This document shows, one piece after another, positions 1 to 8,167 of a DNA stretch of 64,000 nucleotides (position 1 is the stretch's first letter; the number at the start of each line of letters is the position of its first letter). Under the pieces are notes generated by a model that saw only the letters and a list, made by a program, of their open reading frames with translations, was not told the DNA's origin and ran no database searches. Made by a program: the position numbers and the translations under genes. The stretch comes from CAVORB01 sp963736235 (GTDB lineage: Bacteria; Pseudomonadota; Gammaproteobacteria; Chromatiales; Chromatiaceae), in assembly GCA_963736235.1 (NCBI GenBank), contig CAVTOR010000032.1, positions 1 to 64,000 of the forward strand. Direction: 5' to 3'.

Positions 1-364
1 AGCCGGCTGGTTCGGCGCCTGGGAGACGCGCTTCAAGACAACATCCACCTGACGTTCTGGCAGGCGGACGAGCGCACCGACGCTGGCGTTCGACGTCTCC
101 TGCCAGGGTTCGGTGCCCGAATCCCTGGTCGCCTTCCTGGAGTCCATCGACTACGAGAGCGCGGTACGGAACGCCGTCTCACTCGGCGGCGATGCCGACA
201 CCATGGCCTGCATCGCCGCCGGTATTGCTCAGGCCTTCTACGGCGCTGTCCCCAAGCAGATTGCTCGGGAGGTCCGCTCGCGACTGCCGGAGGATTTCCG
301 GAATGTCCTGGATCGCTTGGAGAGCCGTTACGGATCAGTGAAAGCGAACCCCAGACTGGCATAG
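1..364 (+). CDS. ADP-ribosylglycohydrolase family protein, 3' end only (frame break near base 76)
   Basis: Only the 3' end of this gene is in the window. From base 77 the frame gives FDVSCQGSVPE and then SLGGDADTMACIA, the C-terminal signature of ADP-ribosylglycohydrolases (DraG/ARH fold), whose GGDAD aspartates bind the catalytic magnesium ions. The family removes ADP-ribose from proteins or small molecules in the cytoplasm. Upstream of base 76 the downstream frame meets a TGA at 50-52, while bases 1-75 fit in frame 1. Removing the A at 76 restores an ERPTLAFDV reading that suits the family, so there is a one-base shift here, either a lesion or a sequence error. The gene ends 35 bases before the convergent DUF2905 gene. 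Family call is firm, substrate unknown. Confidence 0.75.
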
Positions 365-398
365 CGCGCCAGGTGCAGAACGTCGTCCCTAACCCGGA

Positions 399-599
399 TC
401 ACCGGCGAAAGAGCCAGATCACCAGAGACAATATGAGACTCAGGAGGATCCCGGTCGTCAGGGGCAGATAGAAGCGGAAGCCCTCGCGCTCGACGGCGAT
501 ATCGCCGGGCAGCCGTCCAAGGGGAAGCTTTGAGAGCCAGGGCCACAGCAGCCCGATGACCAGGATGCTGAGGCCGGCGACGATCAGGGCCTTCTGCAT
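399..599 (-). CDS. DUF2905 family small membrane protein
   Basis: A 66-residue protein with two hydrophobic stretches (about 4-21 and 46-63) around a polar segment LGRLPGDIAVEREGFRFY. This layout, with GDI followed by a charged and aromatic patch and a final helix ending in WLFRR, is that of the DUF2905 family of two-helix inner-membrane proteins of unknown function. It lies on the same strand as the radical SAM gene upstream: its ATG at 599 abuts that gene's stop at 600-602, so the two are probably cotranscribed. No function can be assigned beyond membrane location. Confidence 0.8.
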   Translation of the reverse strand: MQKALIVAGLSILVIGLLWPWLSKLPLGRLPGDIAVEREGFRFYLPLTTGILLSLILSLVIWLFRR

Positions 600-1703
600 T
601 CAGGACCCGCTCATGCCGATCCCGTCGATCGTGGTGCCGCACTCCGGGCAGGCGCCTGCGCGGATCCGGTTCTGGCGCGCGAAGAAGCCGTGGCGCTCGA
701 TCAGCAGGGCGCCGCACTGGTAGCAATGGGTATTTTCGCCGCCCTCGCCGGGCACGTTGCCCTCGTAGACATAGCGCAGGCCCGCCTTGCGGCCGATCTC
801 GCAGGCCCGGCGCAGGGTCTCGACCGGTGTCGGCGGATGATCGTGCATCCGGTAGGCGGGGTAGTACTGGCTGAGGTGCCAGGGGATAGCGGGATCGAGC
901 CCGGACAGGAACTCGGCGATCCCGCTTAGCTCCTCGTCGTTGTCGTTGAGGCCGGGGATCACCAACGTGGTGACCTCCACCCAGACCCCGAGCTCGTGAT
1001 AGAGCCGGATGGCGTCCAGCACCGGCTGCAGCCGGGCGCGGCTGATGCGCCGGTAGGACTCCTCGCGGAAGAACTTGAGGTCGATGTTGACCGCATCGAG
1101 CAGCGGCGCGATCTCCCGCAGGGCCGCCTCGCCGATGAAGCCGTTGCTGACGAAGCTGTTCTTCAGGCCCTGCTCTTTGGCGAGCACCGCGGTGTCGTGG
1201 GCCAGCTCGTAGAAGATGGTGGGCTCCGTGAACGTATAGGAGATCGAGAGGCACCCCGTCTGCTTGGCCGCACGCACGATCTCCGCCGGCGTGACCGGCT
1301 CGCCGGGCACCTGCGCGTCCAGGGCCTCGAGCTGGGGGCAAATGGGCTCCGGCGCATCCGCTTCCGACTGCTTGTCGAGCTTCTTCGGCAGATGGTCCTT
1401 CGGCCATTGGGAGATCTGCCAGTTCTGGCAGTAGGAGCAGCGCAGGTTACACCCGACCGTCGAGATCGAGTAGGCATAGGATCCAGGGTGGAAGTGGAAC
1501 AGGGGCTTCTTCTCGATCGGGTTGACCTCGCGGGCAACCACCTTGTCGTAGACGAGCGTATAGAGCTTGCCGTCGCGGTTGTAGCGCACGCTGCAGGCGC
1601 CGCGTCCACCGTTCGGGATGCGGCAGTCGTGCGGGCACAGGGTACAGAGCACCTTCTTGTCGGCGAGGGGCTGGTAGAAGCGGGCTTCGTGCACAGAGGT
1701 CAT
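600..1703 (-). CDS. AmmeMemoRadiSam-type radical SAM enzyme (first copy)
   Basis: A 367-residue protein. The radical SAM motif CNLRCSYCQNW gives C85, C89 and C92 for the [4Fe-4S] cluster that cleaves S-adenosylmethionine. An N-terminal block C20-x2-C23-x3-C27-x9-C37 and a C-terminal knuckle (CYQCG then CPECG) are extra cysteine sites typical of the radical SAM partner of the AMMECR1/Memo pair, whose reaction is unknown. I start at ATG 1703 (MTSVHEARFYQPL) because the first conserved block follows at once; the reading frame stays open further upstream, but that stretch has no family similarity and lies in the divergent intergenic region. It precedes DUF2905 on the same strand and is divergent from the Janus-like gene. 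A second, more complete cluster of the same family is at 47-50 kb. It is intact here, with an inserted segment around residues 100-130 that the second copy lacks. Confidence 0.85.
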   Translation of the reverse strand: MTSVHEARFYQPLADKKVLCTLCPHDCRIPNGGRGACSVRYNRDGKLYTLVYDKVVAREVNPIEKKPLFHFHPGSYAYSISTVGCNLRCSYCQNWQISQWPKDHLPKKLDKQSEADAPEPICPQLEALDAQVPGEPVTPAEIVRAAKQTGCLSISYTFTEPTIFYELAHDTAVLAKEQGLKNSFVSNGFIGEAALREIAPLLDAVNIDLKFFREESYRRISRARLQPVLDAIRLYHELGVWVEVTTLVIPGLNDNDEELSGIAEFLSGLDPAIPWHLSQYYPAYRMHDHPPTPVETLRRACEIGRKAGLRYVYEGNVPGEGGENTHCYQCGALLIERHGFFARQNRIRAGACPECGTTIDGIGMSGS

Positions 1704-1848
1704 GCGTGCAACTCTAGCACTTGGCAGGCTGCCGGGCGCCGGTCCGTTAAACGGCGGTCCGTGGATCCTTGACCGGATCCTCGGCCGGTATGCATCGCGC
1801 GGCCATGACAACAATGTTTCCGATTCAGAAACACGCAAAACGGCGTCT

Positions 1849-2232
1849 ATGCGAACCCTGATCCTGACCTACCCGAGGGAGATCGACGACCAAGCGCCGC
1901 TGGAGGGCAAGTTTCTTCAGCTCCTGTGGGCTGGTCGCACTTATCTGCTCTTCGCCAGCGCCGAGGAGCACCGCTACCACAACCAGATCCTCGGGCGTTT
2001 CCTCTCGGAGCAAGGTATCCCCCACCGCTGGGAGGGGGTGGAGAACCTGCTCGTGGATCACCCCGAGCTTTCGGTCATTGGGGGCGGACGCTTCCGTCTT
2101 GATCTCCTCACGAAGCAACTTCGGGTGTGGGATGCGTCCAGCGTTTACGGTCGCTTTGATGCGTCCGCCCTGTCAGTGCAGCTCGCCGCGGCGGATCCGC
2201 ACTGGCAGGGGCTCGTACTCAGCGTCGCTTGA
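1849..2232 (+). CDS. Janus/Ocnus-like protein (protein histidine phosphatase fold)
   Basis: A 127-residue protein starting at ATG 1849. Its central part reads RYHNQILGRFL, then SVIGGGRFRLD, then TKQLRVWDASSVYGRFD. The order YH, GGGR, K-hydrophobic-V and YG is that of the Janus/Ocnus family, which includes the 14-kDa animal protein histidine phosphatase PHPT1 (EYH with catalytic His53, LGGGRI, KKIHVYG, YGPAQH). The candidate catalytic histidine is in RYH, near residue 45. I infer this relationship from motif order by eye; it could instead be an unrelated small family of the same fold. It is divergent from the radical SAM gene and convergent with the next gene. Confidence 0.6.
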   Translation: MRTLILTYPREIDDQAPLEGKFLQLLWAGRTYLLFASAEEHRYHNQILGRFLSEQGIPHRWEGVENLLVDHPELSVIGGGRFRLDLLTKQLRVWDASSVYGRFDASALSVQLAAADPHWQGLVLSVA

Positions 2233-2294
2233 GCCCGAATGCTCCGCGGTGAGAATGCAACGATTATGAGGTGCGAGCGGATCCTCACAGCCCG

Positions 2295-3497
2295 TCAGAT
2301 GCCGAGGTAGCCCTCGGGCGCCAGGCTCGTGGCGAGCATGACCGAGTTGATATCCTCATGCTCCTTCCAGGTCCGGCTGCTCCGATTCGCCGGTTCCAGC
2401 CAGAAGCCCTCGATCGTATCGATCATGGGGGCATAGTGCATCAGCCGTTCGAGGCGCGGGCCGAGGGAGGAAACAGAATCCAAGGTCCCGGGATACTGTG
2501 CGGCCAGCTCCCGTGTGCGCTTGACCGCGCGCAGTCCGATCGACAGCCCGAGCTCGCGGAACGCGAGCCGGTAATCCGCCGGCATCGACAGGGCATCCCT
2601 GTCTCTTGACTCGTACTCGAGTCCGGGCAAGGACGCGTCGAGCACGGTGTTGATGAGACCGCCATATCCTGAAACACCCGCCAGGGTGAGCTGCGCCAGC
2701 GTGTGCGCTGCGGTCAGCAGGCCGCCGATCCCGAGGGGGTCGGCGGTGGCAAGAGGCTGACTCTCTGTCATGACGGCCAGATGGGCGATCTGTCGATCGA
2801 GATCGGGGCCAGCGACTTCACCCAATCTGCTGGCCGCGTGACGCAACTCGAGGCAGGTGACCAAGCCGTCCAAGGGATCGTGCTGGCCCTGCGAGTCGAC
2901 CAGCGGCCGGGAGAGGTCGATGCTCATCTTCCAGACCATGCGCCGCGGGCCGCCGGACGGCGGACCATAGCTGAAGCGCTCAACAGCGGTCTCCGCGAGC
3001 TCCCCCGCCCAATGGGCATAGTGCGCCTCACCAGTTACTTTGCCCACGCGGGCCAGGGCGTGCATCCACTTGGTCAGGTAGTGGAAGTACTGGCCGTCCC
3101 GATACCATTCGAGACGTTCGTCGAATGGTTCATCCGGTCCGCGCTCGTTGAGCGCCTTGCCGATTCTTAAGCCCCCTTTGGTTGGGTGCCGCTCTCCCTC
3201 TTTGTCATCCAGACCGCTGACCCATCCGTCCCTCGGGTCGTCCGCTCGATGTCGCCCGAGGACGTGGTGTACCTGGTCCACGAGGCGCAGCGCGAGCTCG
3301 CGATAGGTCTTGTCGCCCGTTCGCTGCGCGAGTGTTAGGAAGCTGCAGATGGCGAAGGCGTCGGTCCACAGATAGCGTGTCGACGGTCGTTCTCCGATCA
3401 AGCCCGAGCGTTCGGCGAAGTCCGTCATGAGGTTGCGGACAAAATACGCTACTTCTTGTTGGGTCATAGCCATTGGCACGTTCCCAGCGAGTCCCAT
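2295..3497 (-). CDS. uncharacterised alpha-helical protein, possible (alpha/alpha) barrel
   Basis: A 400-residue protein that I do not recognise by name. It is rich in paired helices with conserved aromatic and charged surfaces (STRYLWTDAFAICSFL, WYRDGQYFHYLTKWMHAL, MVWKMSIDLSRPLV). That periodicity is common in six-hairpin glycosidase-like or epimerase-like barrels. There is no signal peptide and no membrane segment, so it is probably cytoplasmic. Start chosen at ATG 3497, with GGGA five bases upstream; ATG codons at 3473 and 3467 are alternatives. It lies 49 bases downstream of the AIR-synthase-like gene on the same strand, so the two may form an operon. The fold suggestion is inference only. 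Confidence 0.65.
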   Translation of the reverse strand: MGLAGNVPMAMTQQEVAYFVRNLMTDFAERSGLIGERPSTRYLWTDAFAICSFLTLAQRTGDKTYRELALRLVDQVHHVLGRHRADDPRDGWVSGLDDKEGERHPTKGGLRIGKALNERGPDEPFDERLEWYRDGQYFHYLTKWMHALARVGKVTGEAHYAHWAGELAETAVERFSYGPPSGGPRRMVWKMSIDLSRPLVDSQGQHDPLDGLVTCLELRHAASRLGEVAGPDLDRQIAHLAVMTESQPLATADPLGIGGLLTAAHTLAQLTLAGVSGYGGLINTVLDASLPGLEYESRDRDALSMPADYRLAFRELGLSIGLRAVKRTRELAAQYPGTLDSVSSLGPRLERLMHYAPMIDTIEGFWLEPANRSSRTWKEHEDINSVMLATSLAPEGYLGI

Positions 3498-3546
3498 TTG
3501 TTTCCCGCAGGGCGCATCGGCCTGTTCGGGGGGCAGGACATTGATT

Positions 3547-4593
3547 CTATCTCTTTGCGTCTGGCACAGATTCGAACACTCGGGCCAAGCCGTCACGCTT
3601 CGGCAGTGGGTACGGCTCCCAGCCCGATCCGGTCCGTTGCAGGACTCGCGGCGGTCCCTCGGTGACCTCGCCGATCTCTGTGCAGGGGATACCCTCCTGT
3701 TCGAGGGCACCGCGAATAGCCTCCGCATCCGGCGTCGGCGCGGTGAGAAGCAAAGCTCCGGAGGCAATGGCGGTGAGGGGATCGATGGCGAAGGCGGCGC
3801 ACACCTGCCCCGAGAGCAGCGTGACCGATACCGCCGCCGGATCGAACCGCAAACCTCTTCCCGAAGCCTGGGCGAGCTCCCACAGGGCGGCGGCCAGTCC
3901 GCCCTCGGTAGGATCGTGCATGGCGGTGACCCGGCCGGCATCCAGGGCAATCCGGGCGTCCCGGGTGACCCCGATCCCCGGGTCGTTCAGGTAGCCTTGG
4001 GCCTGACTGAGGTCGGCGGCGGTCAGAACCTCTCTCAGCTGCTCCGACCGCTCCCGGGCCAGGATGGCGGTGGCCTCGATGGGGACGGACCTGGTCAGCA
4101 GCAGGCGGTCCCCCGGCTGGGCCCCGCGCGGGGTAACCAAGCGGTCCCGGTCTACCAGGCCGAGCAGGGACCCCACCGCCACCGGGCGGTCCAGCCCGTA
4201 GGTGATCTCCGTATGGCCTCCGACGAGGGAGATGTCCAGCCCCCTACAAGCGTCGCCGATCTGCCCGATGAGCCGTTCGGCCATGGCCTCGTCGGCCGTG
4301 TTCTCGGGTAGGAGCAGCGTGACCAGCAGCCAGCTGGGTGTGGCGCCGGTGGTGGCGAGGTCGTTGGCGTTCACCTGCACCAGATAGTCGCCGAGCTGGT
4401 CGGTGGCGAAGGTGACCGGGTCGGACTTACACACCAGAAGCTGCTCGCCCAGGTCAATCACCGCGCAGTCGAGACCCACGCCCGGCCCCACCAGGACGCG
4501 CGGGTCGTCGACCGGGGCCGCCGCCAGGAGACGAGCGAGTATCTCAGGCGGCAGCTTGCCGACGGGGAGCGATGGTGCGTCGCGATCGCGCAT
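3547..4593 (-). CDS. AIR synthase-related protein (HypE/PurM superfamily)
   Basis: A 348-residue protein with the two-domain AIR-synthase layout. The N-terminal half has GPGVGLDCAVIDLG and the metal/ATP segment KSDPVTFATDQLG, followed by VQVNANDLATTGATPSW; the C-terminal half has the glycine-rich MHDPTEGGLAAAL. These are hallmarks of the ATP-dependent HypE/PurM/SelD/ThiL superfamily. The sequence is closest in look to HypE-like proteins, but the HypE C-terminal Cys-bearing tail that takes the carbamoyl group is absent (it ends SVPDAKR), and no hydrogenase gene is in the window. A role in hydrogenase maturation is therefore not supported. Start at ATG 4593, because upstream sequence does not match the family. 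Confidence 0.75.
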   Translation of the reverse strand: MRDRDAPSLPVGKLPPEILARLLAAAPVDDPRVLVGPGVGLDCAVIDLGEQLLVCKSDPVTFATDQLGDYLVQVNANDLATTGATPSWLLVTLLLPENTADEAMAERLIGQIGDACRGLDISLVGGHTEITYGLDRPVAVGSLLGLVDRDRLVTPRGAQPGDRLLLTRSVPIEATAILARERSEQLREVLTAADLSQAQGYLNDPGIGVTRDARIALDAGRVTAMHDPTEGGLAAALWELAQASGRGLRFDPAAVSVTLLSGQVCAAFAIDPLTAIASGALLLTAPTPDAEAIRGALEQEGIPCTEIGEVTEGPPRVLQRTGSGWEPYPLPKRDGLARVFESVPDAKR

Positions 4594-5004
4594 GGCGTTA
4601 CTGTGCCAGTGCCGCGGCAGGCTTGTCACAACCGATCGTTTCCGGCTTCTGGATCGTCGCCTCGTTGGCGGCGAGTGCCAAGAGGGCCAATAGGCCCTGC
4701 ACGCCCGCGCTCTGTAGTACCGCATTGACAGCCCAGTTCATCCGCGATGTCTGCGCGCGGCGGATTTGGTACCGGGATCTGGGCAGTGCATACCTGGCGA
4801 GAAGGTTTCTTCTAGACTGTGCAGGGAGTCCCGGGGAAGCAAGAAGGCCGCGGAGGAGACCGAGACTCCACCCGAGTGCTGGCCCTGCATGACGTTCGGT
4901 CACTGCATCGCCGACGTCAACGGGGTCGAAGCCAAGCAACCAAGGTTTATCGAACGCAATTGTGGCGAAACCGGCGTAGCAGTGGATCGTACAGCGGCCT
5001 CCTT
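4594..5004. other. gap without a convincing gene
   Basis: About 410 bases between the AIR-synthase-like gene and the primase gene. The only candidate is a 47-codon minus-strand frame at 4598-4741 (MNWAVNAVLQSAGVQGLLAL at its start) with one hydrophobic stretch, ending five bases before the next start. Coding is unproven. Plus-strand open frames run into the primase gene without family similarity. Confidence 0.4.
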
Positions 5005-5766
5005 ATGAAGGCCGCGCTTGACTACGGTCGCCTGGGTTGGTCGGTCATCCCGATCGAGCCCCGCGGTAAGCGCCCGGTGATCCGCTGGCAGGTCTACCAG
5101 CACCGGCACCCGGAAAAGATAGAGGTCGCCAATTGGTTCCGACACTGGCCGGACGCCAATATCGCCGTTGTAACGGGCATCGTCTCCGGTCTTGCGGTGC
5201 TGGACATCGACCCGCGCCATGGGGGGGATTCCAGTTTCCACGAATTGGAGCGCCAACATGGGCTCGCCACGGAGACCGTCGAGGCCCGCACCGGTGGAGG
5301 CGGGCGCCATCTCTACTTCGCACATCCCGGCGAGATGCTGCACAACCGGGTCGGCCTCGCCCCGGGTGTCGACCTGCGCAGCGACGGCGGGTACGTGGTG
5401 GCGCCGCCCTCGGTCCACGCCAGTGGCGAGCCCTATCGGTGGGAACGCTCCCCTGATGTCTGCCCCTTGGCGCCGCTGCCGGACTGGCTGAGTGAGGCGT
5501 CGGAGGAACAGGGCCATCGCGGACACCCGATCTCTCACTGGCGCCGCCTTCTGCGGGAAGGCGTTGGCGAGGGCGAGCGCAACAACAGCATCGCCTCCCT
5601 GGCCGGACACCTGCTGTGGCACGGCGTCGATCCCGAGGTCGCAACGGAGCTCCTGCTCGCGTGGAATGCGACGCGCTGCCGACCGCCGCTCGAGCCGGAG
5701 GAGGTCGTACGCACCGTCGCGTCGATTAGCCGTCTCCACCAGCAGGGAGAGGACAGCGTTACCTGA
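5005..5766 (+). CDS. Prim-Pol (archaeo-eukaryotic primase type) protein
   Basis: A 253-residue protein. Residues 1-150 match the bifunctional DNA primase/polymerase N-terminal domain: GWSVIPIEPRGKRP at the start, metal-binding D67-x-D69 in LAVLDIDPRHGG, H102 in GGGGRHLYF, and D123 in GVDLRSDGGYVVAPPS. Residues 190-240 (NNSIASLAGHLLWHGVDP onward) resemble the primase C-terminal helical domain. Such proteins usually sit next to a helicase in plasmids, phages or integrated elements; here there is no helicase or phage gene beside it, so it is an orphan and perhaps an element remnant. Start at ATG 5005, directly before the first conserved residues. Confidence 0.8.
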   Translation: MKAALDYGRLGWSVIPIEPRGKRPVIRWQVYQHRHPEKIEVANWFRHWPDANIAVVTGIVSGLAVLDIDPRHGGDSSFHELERQHGLATETVEARTGGGGRHLYFAHPGEMLHNRVGLAPGVDLRSDGGYVVAPPSVHASGEPYRWERSPDVCPLAPLPDWLSEASEEQGHRGHPISHWRRLLREGVGEGERNNSIASLAGHLLWHGVDPEVATELLLAWNATRCRPPLEPEEVVRTVASISRLHQQGEDSVT

Positions 5767-5780
5767 CGCTGAACCCTGCT

Positions 5781-6275
5781 TCATCCAGACTTATCATTCA
5801 GACTCGAGCCGGCTGCCAGCAGCTCCGGCCGAATCATCCAGGCCAATACCCACCGACTCTCCGCGTCCTTTTCCAGGCAGGCCATGGTCCCGGGCTGAAA
5901 GGCGAGCAGCGGCCGATCCGGGTCCGCGGCGAGCAGCAACGAGGCCAGCCGCCCGAGGTAGGGCAGGTGACCCACGATCAGGGTATCGACGGACCAGAAG
6001 GCGATCTCCGGGGAGACCTTCTCGAGGGGATCCTTCGGTCCCAGACCGGCGTGTTCCTGCGGCTCCCCGGTGGAAAGCAGGGCCTCGGCCAGAATCGCCG
6101 CGGTCTGCTCGGCCCGGGTCTTGCCGCTGTGCAGGGCCTGGCCGACTTGGATGCCGGCTTTGTCCAGGAACTCGGCGAGGCGCCGCACGTCCTCGCGGCC
6201 TTGCTCGTTCAATGGTCGGTCGGGGTCGACGTCCTTGGGGACGGCCAGGCCGTGTTGGGTGAGATAAATGCGCAT
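5781..6275 (-). CDS. sixA: phosphohistidine phosphatase SixA-like
   Basis: A 164-residue histidine phosphatase of the SixA branch, which removes phosphate from phosphohistidine in phosphorelay or PTS proteins. The N-terminus MRIYLTQHGLA carries the catalytic H8. The usual RHG is QHG here, a variant seen in SixA-type members. HSGKTRAEQTAAIL supplies the second basic site and TLIVGHLPYLGRLA the second histidine. It is the last gene of a minus-strand run (rtcA, HTH/zinc-ribbon protein, 97-residue protein, sixA), with 22 bases to the preceding gene. Confidence 0.85.
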   Translation of the reverse strand: MRIYLTQHGLAVPKDVDPDRPLNEQGREDVRRLAEFLDKAGIQVGQALHSGKTRAEQTAAILAEALLSTGEPQEHAGLGPKDPLEKVSPEIAFWSVDTLIVGHLPYLGRLASLLLAADPDRPLLAFQPGTMACLEKDAESRWVLAWMIRPELLAAGSSLNDKSG

Positions 6276-6297
6276 ATCAGGCTCTGATCGTGGTGGT

Positions 6298-6591
6298 TCA
6301 GGTGGAGGACAGGCGGGTCTCGGCGCGGCGGGCGCTGTCGTACAGGGTCATCTCCCAGCGGTCCTCGATGGTGTCCTGGCGCAGCAGGTAGATGCCGCCG
6401 TCGTCGCCGCGCAGCTTGAAAAAGCGATGGCGCGGGTCCAGCCACCGTTCGATGATCTCGGTCACGGTTACCTCGCGCCGTCCAATATGCAGTAGACGGG
6501 GCTCGGCGTCCGCACGATGACCGGCGTAGCACTCGACCCGGAGGGCTGTTTCGTCGTCCGTGCCGGCGTCTTTCTCCAAAGGTTCGCTCAT
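6298..6591 (-). CDS. conserved hypothetical protein, 97 residues
   Basis: A small soluble protein starting at ATG 6591, which overlaps the stop of the HTH/zinc-ribbon gene by four bases (ATGA), a translational-coupling arrangement. The core RVECYAGHRADAEPRLLHIG, then VTEIIERWLDPRHRFFKLRG and YLLRQDTIEDRWEMTLYD, looks like a compact beta-rich domain that I have seen as an unnamed family. No catalytic motif is evident. Function unknown; the operon context links it loosely to RNA-end repair and SixA. Confidence 0.7.
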   Translation of the reverse strand: MSEPLEKDAGTDDETALRVECYAGHRADAEPRLLHIGRREVTVTEIIERWLDPRHRFFKLRGDDGGIYLLRQDTIEDRWEMTLYDSARRAETRLSST

Positions 6592-6869
6592 CGTTTCTCC
6601 TCCAGGGAAATCAGCGGCTCGCTGATCCAAGTCCCCTTGCAGCGCGGGCACTTGCCCGGCTTGTGCAGCTTGTGCTCGTCGAACCGGAAGCCGCACTTGC
6701 GGCAGGTCGCGGGCGTGATCACCGGGCACAGGGGATCCTTACGCAGTGAGCGGAGCAGGTGCTGCAGGTCGTCCTCCAGATCCCGCGGCCTTTCGTCGAG
6801 CAGCAGGGCCAGCTCGTGCAGCGAGATGGGGCGTTCCTTGAGAATGTCGATCAGGTCCCTGCGGAACAT
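6588..6869 (-). CDS. predicted transcriptional regulator, HTH fused to zinc ribbon
   Basis: A 93-residue protein. Residues 1-45 (FRRDLIDILKERPISLHELALLL) form a winged-helix-like DNA-binding segment. Residues 55-80 carry CRKCGF and CPRCKG, two CxxC knuckles of a zinc ribbon. This combination matches the COG3357-type predicted regulators. The gene overlaps the end of rtcA by 19 bases and the next gene by four, so it is translated as part of one operon. The target is unknown; control of its own operon is a reasonable guess. Confidence 0.75.
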   Translation of the reverse strand: MFRRDLIDILKERPISLHELALLLDERPRDLEDDLQHLLRSLRKDPLCPVITPATCRKCGFRFDEHKLHKPGKCPRCKGTWISEPLISLEEKR

Positions 6870-7950
6870 GGCTCCTCCGCTTCCCGGGTCAGGCCGCGTG
6901 GATCGGCTGGTCCTGGCCGTACCTGGACGGTGGCGGGACCGCCGAGGGGGCCGTCCACGCAGATCTCCGCCGGCAGGAACAGCCGAATCACCTCCGCGTT
7001 GGTGAGCAGGTGCGCGGTGACCTGGCTAGTGCGCAGCTCGGAAGGTCCGTCGGCCAGCGCCAGCGGTAACAGGAGCTGGTCGGCCAGCCAGGGATCGACG
7101 GCGCCGTCGCTGCCCAGGAAGGCCACCAGCGCATCCACCGCCTCGTCGGCCACGCGCTCCGCGCGCTTGCCGCGGGCGCCGAGGGCGAAGCAGCAGGCAC
7201 GGCCGGGCTCGCATTCTGCCAGCAACAGAAGGACGGTGCCCCGGCTGGCCGCCGGAAGTTCTTCGACGATGACCTCGGGCTCTATGTCGGGCAGCAGGTT
7301 TTGCAGCCGGCGCAAGGCCTGGCGGCGCTGGCGCTCGGCGATCTCCCGCGGCAGGTTGGCGACGGCGGAAAGTCCGCGGACGGATCGAAGAGGACCGCGC
7401 TCGGTTAGTCGAAATGGCTTCGGGCGGGCGACGCCAGGGATCTGCGTTTGTAGCTCGCCGCCGCCCTGGGGGTAGAAGCCGGCCATGGTCATGGTCAGAT
7501 CGAAGGGGACACCGATTGGTTGAGAAACGGACGCCACTGCCAGTCCAGGTAGTGAAAACAGGGGCTCCAGGGCACGTGAGTACCCCCGCGGATGGTGATG
7601 CTCGATGTGCCCGGTGCCCGCGCCAGCGGCAGCAGCAGGGTCTGCAGCACCAGCGAGGTGGCCCCGGCGGTGCCGATGTCGAAGAAGTAGTCGCCTGGCC
7701 GCACTGGACCCGGCGCGAAAGCGATCTCCTCGGAGCCGACCCGGTCGCCTCGGACTTCGGCGCTGGCCACTCGTGCGGCGGCCCGCACCGCCGCCAGGTG
7801 CTGGGGCCGTAGTCCGGGTCGGTCCCGGTTGGAGCGGATGCGCGAGAGGCGAAAGCACTGTCCGGTCAGCAGGGACAGGCTCAGCGCGCTGCGTAGCACT
7901 TGGCCGCCGCCTTCGCCCATGGCGCCGTCGACTTCGATCGGTGTCGTCAC
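6851..7950 (-). pseudogene. rtcA: RNA 3'-terminal phosphate cyclase, one frameshift
   Basis: RtcA converts RNA 3'-phosphate ends to 2',3'-cyclic phosphates using ATP. The N-terminal part (TTPIEVDGAMGEGGGQVLR, GDYFFDIGTAGATSLVLQT, IRGGTHVPWSP) is in one frame. The rest (GVPFDLTMTMAGFYPQGGG onward to 6851) is in another. The break is near 7517-7522, where adding one A to the CAA-TC run would give continuous NQIGVPFD. Every family block is otherwise present, so this may be a sequence error. I start at GTG 7950, preceded by AGGACGAGG, because IEVDGAMGEGGGQ directly follows. It is the first gene of the operon with the HTH/zinc-ribbon protein. Confidence 0.8.
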
Positions 7951-8167
7951 CCTCGTCCTCGCGCTCAGCTCATTGCGCCATTGCCCCTCTATTCGATTGT
8001 AGGCAATCGACCCGTTCGCTAAATCGGGCCCATGGTTCGGATCAGGTTCTCGATAACCGCGGTCGCGCGCCGAATGATCTTCGCCGATACGCCACAAGTT
8101 ACCGTCCGGGGCGGCATCGGCGTTGGTGTTGGTCAGCTTCTTGGAGTCAGTCTGGGGATCCTTCCGC

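Noticed and set aside
3547..4593. Assigning the gene as hydrogenase maturation factor HypE
   Set aside because: The HypE C-terminal cysteine is absent and no other hyp or hydrogenase gene is present; only the superfamily call is safe.
6851..7950. Treating rtcA as a decayed pseudogene
   Set aside because: A single A at a homopolymer restores the full protein; the type given reflects the broken frame, but the evidence favours sequence error.
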